This document shows, in pieces, positions 8,494-16,570 of a DNA stretch of 58,117 bases (position 1 is the stretch's first letter; each line of letters opens with the position of its first letter). The translations under genes and the position numbers were made by a program. The notes beneath the pieces are model-generated. The model was not told the origin of the DNA. It saw nothing but the letters and a program-made list of their open reading frames with translations, and searched no databases. Where the stretch lies: positions 1 through 58,117 of the forward strand of contig JACWDY010000006.1 in NCBI GenBank assembly GCA_014653835.1, in the 5' to 3' direction. Origin of the DNA: Pelagibacterales bacterium SAG-MED28. Its GTDB lineage: Bacteria; Pseudomonadota; Alphaproteobacteria; Pelagibacterales; Pelagibacteraceae.

Positions 8494-11106
8494 TTATTTA
8501 GTTTTAGCTATTTCGTCCCTTAAAGACTTACTTAACAAACTGTATCCTAAATCGTTCATATGTAATTGATCTTGATCGTAAAATTTATCATATCCTGCTT
8601 TTAACATTGGATTACAAATATCAATAAAACTCCATTTTTCTAAAGTGCTAATAGTACTTTTTATTTTATCATTTGTATTTGTAATCTCCGTTAGAAATTT
8701 TTTCCTAAAAGGACTTGGTTTAATTGAAATAAAAAAGCACTTAGTGTTTTTCAATTTTTCCGCAGCTTGCGTTGCAAATAATAAAAATTCTTGATTAATT
8801 TGATCGGAATTTAAACCTCTTCCTATATCGTTATCTCCTCCGTAAAAGAAAAGTATCTTGGGATTATAGTTTGAAAAAATTCTTTCAAAATAAGTTCTAC
8901 ATGAGGATAAAGTAGAACCTCCGAATGCAAGATTTAAAATATTTTTTCCACCAAGATCTTGTTCATAGTTTTCCCACATGCGAAAAGTAGAGCTACCAAA
9001 TAATATTATTTCTTTCTGATTAACAGATTGGTTGATAGAGTTTAATTCAAGTTCTCTTACATCTAATTCAAATTCTTCCTCAATTGGACTCACAAGATTA
9101 TAATTAGTATTTAAATTAGTTAAATCATGTGTATCAAGTTTCACTTTATTTGATAATTCATTTGCTTCCTCAACATAACCTTTAAAAGTTTTTCTATATT
9201 CCATTAAAAATGATTTTATTTCATTTATATTAGTCGTGTCTTTTACGAAATTTGAAATCTTAATTGGTTGTTTTATCACTGCTGAGTAAACAGTTGAGGA
9301 TACTGGTTTATCGAAATTAGCTAAAGCAATAGGAACTAAATAAGGTTCAGGTTTTAACTGACCAGCTAAAGTAAATGCACCAGGTTTAAAAGGACCAGGA
9401 GAAGTATCAGTAAAATTATCCTCTGTTTCTGAGGTACCTTCTGGAGCAATTACCAGTGGCTGACCCGCATTAATTATATCTTGCGCATCATTAAAGAATT
9501 TATTTTTTCTGTCTTTTTTTTCATCATCACTCTCATTTAACAAATCTGACTCTTTTGTATGAACAAATATATAATCCAAATTTTCATAAAAATTATGCCT
9601 CCAATATTCAGTATTTCTACTTGCACGAACTATTCTTTTTCCCCCATCTCCATATTTTGGATATAAAATTTTTGCACTAACAAAATGACTATCTATTGAA
9701 AAGGCATGTCCGTTAGCCAGCTTATTCTCATCATTAGCAGCTAAATGATTATAAAAAAAAATATGGTTTGCTTTTTCTGGAAGATTTTCTAATCCCTTTA
9801 TAACGTAAGGTACATGATCAAACGCTTTAATGAAATTAGAAAGCGTTAATTTATCTAAAGAGGCTTTACTCTTAACTTTTTTGAATTGTTCTACTCGATT
9901 ATAAATTATATTTAACTCTTTAAAAAATCTTTGTTGTTTTTCAAAACTCTTAAGGGCATCCGACATCAAATTTGCAATAGACTTTTCAATCTCATTACCC
10001 GTTACCATCAAATTATAAATAATATCAAAAGCTAGCTCATGAGAGTAACGATTTTCTAATAAATGAGGCACACTATATATTTTTGAATTTACAGGAAGTT
10101 TGGAAAAATTATCTTGAATTAAAAATTTTAAAAGTTCTATTTCGTTTTTAGCAGCGTATCTTGCTAGTCCTGTAGCGCTTTGTTGGTATCTTCCTAATTG
10201 CCAAATTTGTCTTTTAAGAAGTTTTATAGCTAGAACAGGACTATCTTTTATTAGGTTAGTAATCGCATCGTTTGATAAATGTAAAACTCTTGTGTCTCTA
10301 GTTACTTGAATTGAATATGGAAATTTAATAAATCTTTTACCGCAAGACAATGAAAGAGCAACTCCTGGTCTTGCTATCGATCTATATTTTTTCTTAATTG
10401 AGTTATCAATTTTACTATTAAACGATCCTTCAACTTTCCCGGAAAGCAATATATTTAATCCACTACTGTCATTGCCTTCTAGTGCTATGAATTCATCTGT
10501 TGAATATAATTTTATCTCACCTAAATTCAGTAATTTTTTTACATCTTCCTCAAGTATAGAAGAGAAAAATATTGTGTCCTTAATTTTTTCATAATTACTC
10601 TCTTTAATACCAGAATTTGATCCTTTAGAAATTTGATAATTATTTTGTTTATAAGCGCCATCAAGATTTCTGGTTGACCATAAAAGATTTGTCGAAAAGA
10701 ATAAAATATAAGATAAAAAAGTTGCTACAAAGCCTGGATCAACACTTTCAATTTCATCTAGATAATTCAAATCAAATGAATAATATTCACTATTTGCATC
10801 GATCATTATTTCGGCCATAAATCTACCTGGAGGATTTAAACCAGAAATACCCAATGGGGAATTTTTCTTATTTATCGTAGCAAATGTAAGAGAATTTTTT
10901 TCAAAATATTTATTAAATTTTACGCTTCCATTTAACAGAAAATAAATTTTTTTTGAAATTCCATGTTGTTTTGCTAAAACAGTTTTTTTATCGCATTTTG
11001 AGAAATTAATGGCATTTTCTAAAATTTTTTTAGTCACTGGTTTATTGGATAGGGCAAACCCAGCGTCCTTCATAATAGTTCTAAACTGTTCGTAATTACT
11101 CATCAC
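8494..11106 (-). CDS. Fusion protein: two cyclic-nucleotide-binding-like domains, acyltransferase, SGNH hydrolase
   Basis: An 870-residue multidomain protein. Residues about 25-140 and 175-290 resemble cNMP-binding beta-roll domains (for example NILLSGKVEG). A helical part follows. Residues about 430-640 look like a PlsC-type glycerolipid acyltransferase with HX4D (NHLAAND, H454 and D459), the basic pocket segment and APEGTSE (E556). Residues about 695-870 are an SGNH/GDSL esterase: block I FGSSTF (S706), GG at 729-730, block III GGDND (N759) and block V DQLH (D846, H849). No signal peptide or clear membrane span. It may acylate or deacylate lipids under nucleotide control; this is inference from domains. 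Confidence 0.8.
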   Translation of the reverse strand: MMSNYEQFRTIMKDAGFALSNKPVTKKILENAINFSKCDKKTVLAKQHGISKKIYFLLNGSVKFNKYFEKNSLTFATINKKNSPLGISGLNPPGRFMAEIMIDANSEYYSFDLNYLDEIESVDPGFVATFLSYILFFSTNLLWSTRNLDGAYKQNNYQISKGSNSGIKESNYEKIKDTIFFSSILEEDVKKLLNLGEIKLYSTDEFIALEGNDSSGLNILLSGKVEGSFNSKIDNSIKKKYRSIARPGVALSLSCGKRFIKFPYSIQVTRDTRVLHLSNDAITNLIKDSPVLAIKLLKRQIWQLGRYQQSATGLARYAAKNEIELLKFLIQDNFSKLPVNSKIYSVPHLLENRYSHELAFDIIYNLMVTGNEIEKSIANLMSDALKSFEKQQRFFKELNIIYNRVEQFKKVKSKASLDKLTLSNFIKAFDHVPYVIKGLENLPEKANHIFFYNHLAANDENKLANGHAFSIDSHFVSAKILYPKYGDGGKRIVRASRNTEYWRHNFYENLDYIFVHTKESDLLNESDDEKKDRKNKFFNDAQDIINAGQPLVIAPEGTSETEDNFTDTSPGPFKPGAFTLAGQLKPEPYLVPIALANFDKPVSSTVYSAVIKQPIKISNFVKDTTNINEIKSFLMEYRKTFKGYVEEANELSNKVKLDTHDLTNLNTNYNLVSPIEEEFELDVRELELNSINQSVNQKEIILFGSSTFRMWENYEQDLGGKNILNLAFGGSTLSSCRTYFERIFSNYNPKILFFYGGDNDIGRGLNSDQINQEFLLFATQAAEKLKNTKCFFISIKPSPFRKKFLTEITNTNDKIKSTISTLEKWSFIDICNPMLKAGYDKFYDQDQLHMNDLGYSLLSKSLRDEIAKTK

Positions 11107-11180
11107 TTTAGAATACTAATTTTCTAAATTACTATTACGTTATTTTTTGCATATCTAATTTGTGTTGTTTTTAGTTCAGT

Positions 11181-11315
11181 TTATTTACTCAATTTTGAGC
11201 ACTTTTTAGAGCAGTATTTAACCATCGACCAATTCAATCTCCATTTTTTTCTCCAAGAGAAAGTTCTATTACAAACTGGGCAGTTTTTCTTAGGGAGATT
11301 AGATTTTTTAATCAC
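11181..11315 (-). CDS. DUF2256 zinc-ribbon-like small protein
   Basis: 44 residues from a GTG start at 11315 whose GTGA overlaps the stop of the DCC gene. The sequence NLPKKNCPVC, then FSWRKKW and MVKYCSKKC, is the DUF2256 pattern with four cysteines (C-x2-C and C-x3-C) likely binding zinc. The family regularly accompanies photolyase-related genes; here it is the third gene after the DPRP photolyase and the DCC protein, which supports the call despite the small size. Confidence 0.85.
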   Translation of the reverse strand: MIKKSNLPKKNCPVCNRTFSWRKKWRLNWSMVKYCSKKCSKLSK

Positions 11316-11659
11316 TTAAGAAGATGTTTGTTTTTTAAAAATAAAAAATAAGCCGCTATCTCATAAAAAATATTTAACAAAAAAAACAGAGGCTTAATTT
11401 TAAATATTTTGTATAAAAAATTATACTTAGGTATATTTTTCCATATTATTAAAAATACTTCGGCACCATGGATCAATTTTCCATCTTGTATTACATGCAT
11501 TCTTCGTAAAAGTTCTTTATATGATTTTGAGGTAATTTTTTGAGCTTCTTGATTATCTGTAACATCTACCCATTCAACGTTACCCTCACTGTGTTTTTTA
11601 TAATGATTAATTTCAGCTCTACAGATATTACATGAATTATTAAAAAAAACTTTAACCAT
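11312..11659 (-). CDS. DCC-family (DUF393) thiol-disulfide oxidoreductase-like protein
   Basis: 115 residues. The N-terminal NNSCNICRAE motif carries the C-x2-C of the DCC family (normally DxxCxxC; here Asn replaces the first Asp). The family has a thioredoxin-like fold and probable redox role. GAEVFLIIWKNIP and the hydrophobic C-terminal part are also typical. It overlaps the upstream photolyase by 8 bp and the downstream DUF2256 gene by 4 bp: a three-gene operon. Confidence 0.85.
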   Translation of the reverse strand: MVKVFFNNSCNICRAEINHYKKHSEGNVEWVDVTDNQEAQKITSKSYKELLRRMHVIQDGKLIHGAEVFLIIWKNIPKYNFLYKIFKIKPLFFLLNIFYEIAAYFLFLKNKHLLK

Positions 11660-13133
11660 TAGTATTTTCTTTTATAAAATTATTTGCTGCTTTGAAAATC
11701 CTTGTTTTTCTCTCTTTATTCATTTTTTCAGAAACTCTTACCATCATTGCAAGACGTGGATTTTTTAAAAAGAATTTTTTATGTCTGTCTATAAATTTCC
11801 AATATAATCCATCCATCACATCACACCAAGGACCCTTTTTAAAGTGCATCATTTTAAGAAAATAACTTGAACCACATATATATGGTTTTGTAGCAAAAAT
11901 TCCGCCATCACTGTGAAGCCCCATTCCATAAACATTTGGAGCCATAACCCAATCAGAGGAGTCGACAAACATTTCCATGAACCATTTATAAACTTGTTTT
12001 GGATTAATCTCACACAAGTTCATAATATTTGCTAATATCATTAACCTCTCTATATGATGTGACCAACCATAATTTTTAGCATTATTAATTGCATGATCTA
12101 ATGGATCAAGACCCGTGTTTCCATCGTACCAAGATTTTTTCATTTTTCTTTTATGATTAAAAAAGTTAGTTTTATCTAAACGTTGATCATAGTTTTGATA
12201 AATACCTCTCATAAACTCTCTCCAACCAATTATCTGTCTGATGTAACCTTCTAAAGAGTTCATAGGCACTTTATTATCTATCTTTCTTAATTTTTCTATT
12301 ATTTCCTCTGGAGTAATTAAACCCAGATTAATAAGAGGACTTAAGGCGCTATGAAATACAGTATTGGACTTATCTGTAACTGCGTCTTCGTAGTCTCCAA
12401 AAAGTTTTATTCTCTCTTTTAAAAATTGATCAAGCCATTTATTTGCGTCTTGTCTTGTAGTTGGAAACCAAAATTTTTCAGTATTACCTGGATGATCTTT
12501 AAAATTTGAACTAATAAATTTTTTTAAAGTTACTGTGTCTTTAGTTTCTTTCACTTTAGAAATTTCAGGAATCTTTATTACTTTAGGTAATTTTTTTCTA
12601 TTTTCTTCGTCAAAACTCCACTTATTCCCTTTTGGCGTTCCATTTTTATTCATTAATAAATTCATCTTAGTTCTCACAATTTTGTAGAAATTAGCCATGA
12701 AAGGTCGCTTGTTTTTAGAAAGATAATTTTTAAATTCATTTCTTTCCATTAAAAACATTGGAGATTTAACTTGATTTACTTTCAGAGAATTGTTTTTTGC
12801 TAAGCTTAATACTCTCTTTTCAAAAAATTTATCCTCAATTTCAAAAAAAGAAATTTCCTTTATTTTTTTTTCTTTAATAATTTTTTCTAACTTTTTTTCA
12901 TAAGATAATTTAAAATCTTTATTTACATCTTTATAAACAACATTGAAATTTTTTGATTTTAGTTCATCTTTGAAAGATCTCATTGAAGATAAAAATAATA
13001 ATATCTTGAGCTTATGATGTTTTTCAAAAGTACATAGACCGTAGTCTTCAGCCATAAAAAAAATGTGGTCTTTGAAATCAGAAAGATATTTGGGGCTAAA
13101 TAGTTGATTACCTAGTATCAAAAAAAGCTTCAT
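11652..13133 (-). CDS. Deoxyribodipyrimidine photolyase-related (DPRP) protein, probably cluster-less (6-4) type
   Basis: 493 residues of the DPRP/FeS-BCP branch of the cryptochrome-photolyase family, whose best studied members repair (6-4) photoproducts with FAD and a 4Fe-4S cluster. The N-terminal LILGNQLF and the C-terminal GYIRQIIGWREFMRGIYQ, GWSHHIERLMIL, SSDWVMAPNVYGM and DGGIFATKPYICGSSYF blocks identify it. The cysteine cluster region is reduced: I see C374, C420 and C437 but not the CxxC pair expected before the last cysteine, where HFKKGPWC stands. The cluster may thus be lost. First gene of an operon with DCC and DUF2256; divergent from an SDR. Confidence 0.88.
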   Translation of the reverse strand: MKLFLILGNQLFSPKYLSDFKDHIFFMAEDYGLCTFEKHHKLKILLFLSSMRSFKDELKSKNFNVVYKDVNKDFKLSYEKKLEKIIKEKKIKEISFFEIEDKFFEKRVLSLAKNNSLKVNQVKSPMFLMERNEFKNYLSKNKRPFMANFYKIVRTKMNLLMNKNGTPKGNKWSFDEENRKKLPKVIKIPEISKVKETKDTVTLKKFISSNFKDHPGNTEKFWFPTTRQDANKWLDQFLKERIKLFGDYEDAVTDKSNTVFHSALSPLINLGLITPEEIIEKLRKIDNKVPMNSLEGYIRQIIGWREFMRGIYQNYDQRLDKTNFFNHKRKMKKSWYDGNTGLDPLDHAINNAKNYGWSHHIERLMILANIMNLCEINPKQVYKWFMEMFVDSSDWVMAPNVYGMGLHSDGGIFATKPYICGSSYFLKMMHFKKGPWCDVMDGLYWKFIDRHKKFFLKNPRLAMMVRVSEKMNKERKTRIFKAANNFIKENTNG

Positions 13134-13144
13134 ATTATTAAACT

Positions 13145-13168
13145 ACACATTTTAAAGTGTTATTACAC
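13145..13168. promoter_or_regulatory. ACAC/GTGT half-site array in divergent promoter
   Basis: Between the photolyase and SDR starts, the half-sites ACAC (13145-13148), GTGT (13157-13160) and ACAC (13165-13168) form two overlapping dyads with 8-bp and 4-bp spacers. The position between two divergent genes is suited to a shared operator. No known regulator is assigned. Confidence 0.3.
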
Positions 13169-13216
13169 GCGTCATTATTTGCATTTAATTAGTCAATAAT
13201 GATGTTATTTATAGTT

Positions 13217-13927
13217 ATGAAAAAAGTTATTTTAGGTGCCACAGGGTCAATAGGTTCTTCTTTGGCAAAGAAATTAATTGAAAGTGGAGATCAAGTCCAT
13301 CTTGTTGGAAGGGACGAAGCCAGTATCTCAAGCTTAGCTAATGAATTAAATTCTTCTTACACAACTTGTGACGTTCTTGAGGAAAATTTTTCAGATAAAA
13401 TTTTAAGTGACTTAGAAGAAACCCCAATTAATGGATTAGCATTCTGTGTGGGTTCGATAGATTTAAAACCTCTTAAGCTAACAAAGAGAAGTGACTTCAT
13501 GCAGTCATTTAATTTAAATTTAATTTCTGCGACAGAAGCAATTAAAGCCTTAGCAGACAATCTAAAAAAAAATAAAGGGTCAGTTGTATTATTTTCTACA
13601 GTTGCAATAAAACAAGGATTTCCAAATCATGCTATTGTTGCATCAGCTAAAGGTGCGGTTGAAGGTTTAACAGTTTCGTTAGCTGCTGAATTTGCTCCAA
13701 ATATCAGAGTTAATTGCATTGCCCCAAGTTTAACTAATTCAAAAATTTCTGAATTTTTGTTAAAAAATGAAAAAATTGCTGAAGGAATAGCTAAAATGCA
13801 TCCTCTTAAAAGGATTGGAGATGGAAGCGACTCATCTTCAATGGCTAAATTTTTATTGAGTAACGAAAGTTCTTGGATAACTGGGCAAATAATAGGTGTT
13901 GATGGCGGAAGATCATCTGTCGCATAA
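13217..13927 (+). CDS. SDR-fold protein lacking the catalytic tyrosine
   Basis: 236 residues from ATG 13217 (an earlier ATG adds six residues without an obvious ribosome site). The glycine motif GATGSIG, the CVGSID segment in the NNAG position, the Ser in LFSTVA, RVNCIAPS and the C-terminal ITGQIIGVDGG show an SDR. The YxxxK position reads VASAK, so the catalytic Tyr is Val while Lys is kept. It may be a binding protein, or use other residues. Divergent from the photolyase operon, which suggests a shared stress role. Confidence 0.8.
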   Translation: MKKVILGATGSIGSSLAKKLIESGDQVHLVGRDEASISSLANELNSSYTTCDVLEENFSDKILSDLEETPINGLAFCVGSIDLKPLKLTKRSDFMQSFNLNLISATEAIKALADNLKKNKGSVVLFSTVAIKQGFPNHAIVASAKGAVEGLTVSLAAEFAPNIRVNCIAPSLTNSKISEFLLKNEKIAEGIAKMHPLKRIGDGSDSSSMAKFLLSNESSWITGQIIGVDGGRSSVA

Positions 13928-13958
13928 CAATTATTCAAAAATAAATTAGATTAAAATC

Positions 13959-14441
13959 ATGAAAAAAATATTAGTTTTACTTATAAGTACCTTTTTGAAT
14001 TTAAATGCTTTTGCGGCTGGAGGCGATGGTGGTGGAAGTTCAGAAGCTTCAATGTACGATGAAGGAGTTAAACTAGTTAAAAGAGCTGGTAAATTGGAAA
14101 AAAAGGACAAAGCAGATAAAGCAAAAAAATTATATTCTCAAGCTTTTAAGAAATTTGAAAAAGCTTATAAAGAAGACACAAAAAATCCAGACATACTTAA
14201 TTATCTAGGTTTTACCTCTAGAAAATCAGGGAACTTCACTGATGCAGAAGATTACTATCTAAAAGGCTTAAGTCTCGATCCAAAACATAACGGTATAAAT
14301 GAATACCTAGGAGAACTTTACGTTCAGACTGACAGAATTGATAAAGCAAACGAAAGATTAGAAGTTTTAAAATCTTGCAATTGTGACGAGTTCCAAGAAC
14401 TTGAGTTAATCATAAAAACTCGAGGAACGAAAATTTACTAA
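13959..14441 (+). CDS. Exported TPR-repeat protein
   Basis: 160 residues with a signal peptide ending near AFA-A (residue 19), a glycine/serine-rich linker (GGDGGGSSEAS), then tetratricopeptide repeats: AKKLYSQAFKKFEKAYKED, PDILNYLGFTSRKSGNFTDA and YLGELYVQTDRIDKANE. Probably a periplasmic adaptor; partners are unknown. Its last 4 bp overlap the convergent DUF2237 gene. Confidence 0.82.
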   Translation: MKKILVLLISTFLNLNAFAAGGDGGGSSEASMYDEGVKLVKRAGKLEKKDKADKAKKLYSQAFKKFEKAYKEDTKNPDILNYLGFTSRKSGNFTDAEDYYLKGLSLDPKHNGINEYLGELYVQTDRIDKANERLEVLKSCNCDEFQELELIIKTRGTKIY

Positions 14442-14815
14442 GATAAATCTACAGCAAATTTTTTTAATTTCTCAATTGGAATTAGCTCCAAAGTTTTAAT
14501 ATTAGTTTTCTTTAGATAAATAGAGCAAGCAGCATCTTCCTCAATTGCTCGTGCGTACCAAGTAGCACACACGCACCAACTATCTCCATCTTTTAACCCA
14601 GGAAAACCAAACTCAGGGTGAGGAGTAATAAGATCATTACCGACTTTTTTTGACCAAATTAAAAATTTGTCAGTAACTTTTGCACAAACGGTGTGGACAC
14701 CTCGATCATTCTTATCGGTATTACAACAACCATCTCTTAACCAACCAGTAAGGGGATCATTTGAGCATGATTCTAGCGGTTCTCCAAAAACATTTTTTTG
14801 TGATTGATCACTCAT
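14438..14815 (-). CDS. DUF2237 family protein
   Basis: 125 residues matching DUF2237 along its length: NVFGEPLESCSNDPLTGW, RDGCCNTD, HTVCA, GNDLITPHPEFGFPGLK and the cysteines of WCVCATWY. Function of the family is unknown; the conserved cysteines suggest metal or redox chemistry. It follows a 2-oxoglutarate oxygenase gene with a 4-bp overlap, so the two are coupled. Confidence 0.9.
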   Translation of the reverse strand: MSDQSQKNVFGEPLESCSNDPLTGWLRDGCCNTDKNDRGVHTVCAKVTDKFLIWSKKVGNDLITPHPEFGFPGLKDGDSWCVCATWYARAIEEDAACSIYLKKTNIKTLELIPIEKLKKFAVDLS

Positions 14816-15420
14816 CTAGTAAATACGTTAGCAATTTTTTTATCAATTTCCAGATTAAAAGAAAAAGATCTTCTTTCTCCTTTTGATTTAAAAGGATAAG
14901 CAGTATGCATTAAATAATGCGGAAAGAGTATCATATCTCCTACTTTTGGTTGATGATTATAAATACTTTCACTTAAAAGCATCTTATTTCCATTCACAAA
15001 GTCAATTGATCCATCGATATTAGTTTTTTTTCTATTTTTTAAAATAAATTTAGGAATTTTTAAATAGCCGACCCCAGAAATATGACCATCATGAAAATGA
15101 ATTGGATTATATTCATTATTGAATTGACGAACAACCCAAAAATTTTTAATTTTTATCATTGAAATTTTTTTTCCTAAACTTTTAAAAATATATTTATTAA
15201 CTTCGTTATATATTTTTTTTTCTATATTCTTTTTGATGAAACTTTTTGAAATTTGAAACTCTTGCTTTACTTGACCAACTAACTTATTTGAATAATCAAA
15301 TTTTTTTATTAAATTTTTTTTAGAAATAATTCTATCTACTTCTTTATTTAAATTTTTAATTAAATTATTTGATAGTTTTAATTTAGCGATTTTCGGGCCG
15401 AACGGGCTTATAACTTTCAT
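14812..15420 (-). CDS. Putative 2-oxoglutarate/Fe(II) oxygenase
   Basis: 202 residues. The NPIHFHDGHISGVGYL block (residues 105-120) gives the first iron ligands (H108 with H110 or D111), MHTAYPF gives the distal His (H172), and the Arg of GERRSFSFN binds 2-oxoglutarate. This is the pattern of the TIGR02466-like oxygenases common in marine bacteria and phages; substrate unknown. The N-terminal 60 residues are lysine-rich. It overlaps hisI by 1 bp upstream and DUF2237 by 4 bp downstream. Confidence 0.8.
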   Translation of the reverse strand: MKVISPFGPKIAKLKLSNNLIKNLNKEVDRIISKKNLIKKFDYSNKLVGQVKQEFQISKSFIKKNIEKKIYNEVNKYIFKSLGKKISMIKIKNFWVVRQFNNEYNPIHFHDGHISGVGYLKIPKFILKNRKKTNIDGSIDFVNGNKMLLSESIYNHQPKVGDMILFPHYLMHTAYPFKSKGERRSFSFNLEIDKKIANVFTR

Positions 15421-15887
15421 TATAGCTTCGTGGGGTTTGGTTGACCTTTATAAATTTCTTCTGGATCGAATTTTTTTTCTTTCTCTTTAAATTCTAATTC
15501 TATTTCTTCTGAATTCTTTATGGGACCCAAAGGTATTGATCGGTAAAAACAAGATTTATATCCAACGTGACAGCTTGCGCCGTTACCAATATCTACCGAC
15601 ATCCATAATGCGTCTTGATCATCATCAATTCTTAAATCCATTACTTTCTGAACAAATCCACTAGTTTTACCTTTGTGCCACAAAGATTTTTTTGATCTAC
15701 TCCAATAGTGAGCTTCTTTAGTTTCAATTGTTTTTTTTAAAGCATCTATGTTCATGTAACCATGCATTAACAGATCTCCAGAACTGCTATCTGTAGTCGT
15801 AACAGGTATAAGGCCATTATCATCAAATTTTGGTGAAAGAAATTTTCCCTCCTCTACCTCAAAAATGTTTTCTCTTTTTTTGAACAT
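15420..15887 (-). CDS. hisI: Phosphoribosyl-AMP cyclohydrolase
   Basis: Histidine biosynthesis step opening the adenine ring of phosphoribosyl-AMP. The signatures MHGYMNIDALKKTI, YWSRSKKSLWHKG, and the metal-binding DIGNGASCHVGYKSCFYR are all present, with the conserved cysteines and Asp residues of HisI. 155 residues, slightly longer than the core because of extensions at both ends. There is no hisE fusion. First gene of a three-gene minus-strand operon. Confidence 0.93.
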   Translation of the reverse strand: MFKKRENIFEVEEGKFLSPKFDDNGLIPVTTTDSSSGDLLMHGYMNIDALKKTIETKEAHYWSRSKKSLWHKGKTSGFVQKVMDLRIDDDQDALWMSVDIGNGASCHVGYKSCFYRSIPLGPIKNSEEIELEFKEKEKKFDPEEIYKGQPNPTKL

Positions 15888-15961
15888 CTCTGTAAATTAG
15901 TGAAAAATAGACAAAATAGCAATTTGCAATAATTAATTATGTCCTATAAAAACATCACTAT

Positions 15962-16570
15962 ATGAAGTTAGTCAAAGATATCAATAAAGAGTCTGTAAGC
16001 AAGTCTCAAGTTAGCGACAAAGAGGCAGAGGAAGCAATAAAAAAAATTCTTACGTGGATTGGAGAAGATCCAACTAGAGAGGGGTTAATAGAAACTCCAA
16101 AAAGAGTTGTAAAAGCATTTAAAGAATACTTTAAAGGTTATAGCCAAAACGCAGAGTCAGATTTATCTAAAACTTTTGGAGATGTAGAAGGTTACGATGA
16201 CATGGTGATAGAAAAGAATATTACTTTAGAGAGTCACTGTGAACATCATATGGCACCAATTATCGGGGTAGCCCACGTATCATATATTCCAAACAAAAAA
16301 GTTGTTGGTCTTAGTAAATTAGCTAGAACAGTAGAAATTTTTTCTAAAAGATTACAAACACAAGAAAGACTTACAATGCAAATTGCAAAAACTTTAATGA
16401 GCGCTTTAGATGCAAGGGGTGTTGCTGTTACCATTGATGCTGCACATCAATGTATGACTATGCGAGGAATTAAAAAAGAAAGAGCAACTACTGTTACAAA
16501 TTATTTTCTGGGTTCATTTAAAGAGGATTTAAGTATTCAAAATAGATATTTAAAATATATCGGACATTAA
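15962..16570 (+). CDS. folE: GTP cyclohydrolase I
   Basis: Forms dihydroneopterin triphosphate from GTP, the first step to folate. Hallmarks: EDPTREGLIETPKRVVKAF, the zinc-binding SHCEHHMAPIIG, VGLSKLARTVEIFSKRLQTQERL and a second zinc Cys in AAHQCMTMRG. 202 residues, full length. It abuts the next gene with no gap. folE accompanies photolyase genes in some light-induced clusters, where folate is the antenna cofactor, and it complements the CADD-type pABA gene at 33.6 kb. Confidence 0.96.
   Translation: MKLVKDINKESVSKSQVSDKEAEEAIKKILTWIGEDPTREGLIETPKRVVKAFKEYFKGYSQNAESDLSKTFGDVEGYDDMVIEKNITLESHCEHHMAPIIGVAHVSYIPNKKVVGLSKLARTVEIFSKRLQTQERLTMQIAKTLMSALDARGVAVTIDAAHQCMTMRGIKKERATTVTNYFLGSFKEDLSIQNRYLKYIGH

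Noticed and set aside
13357-13938. Two open frames antisense to the SDR at 13217
   Set aside because: Low-complexity, no ribosome sites, and the sense strand encodes a clear SDR fold.
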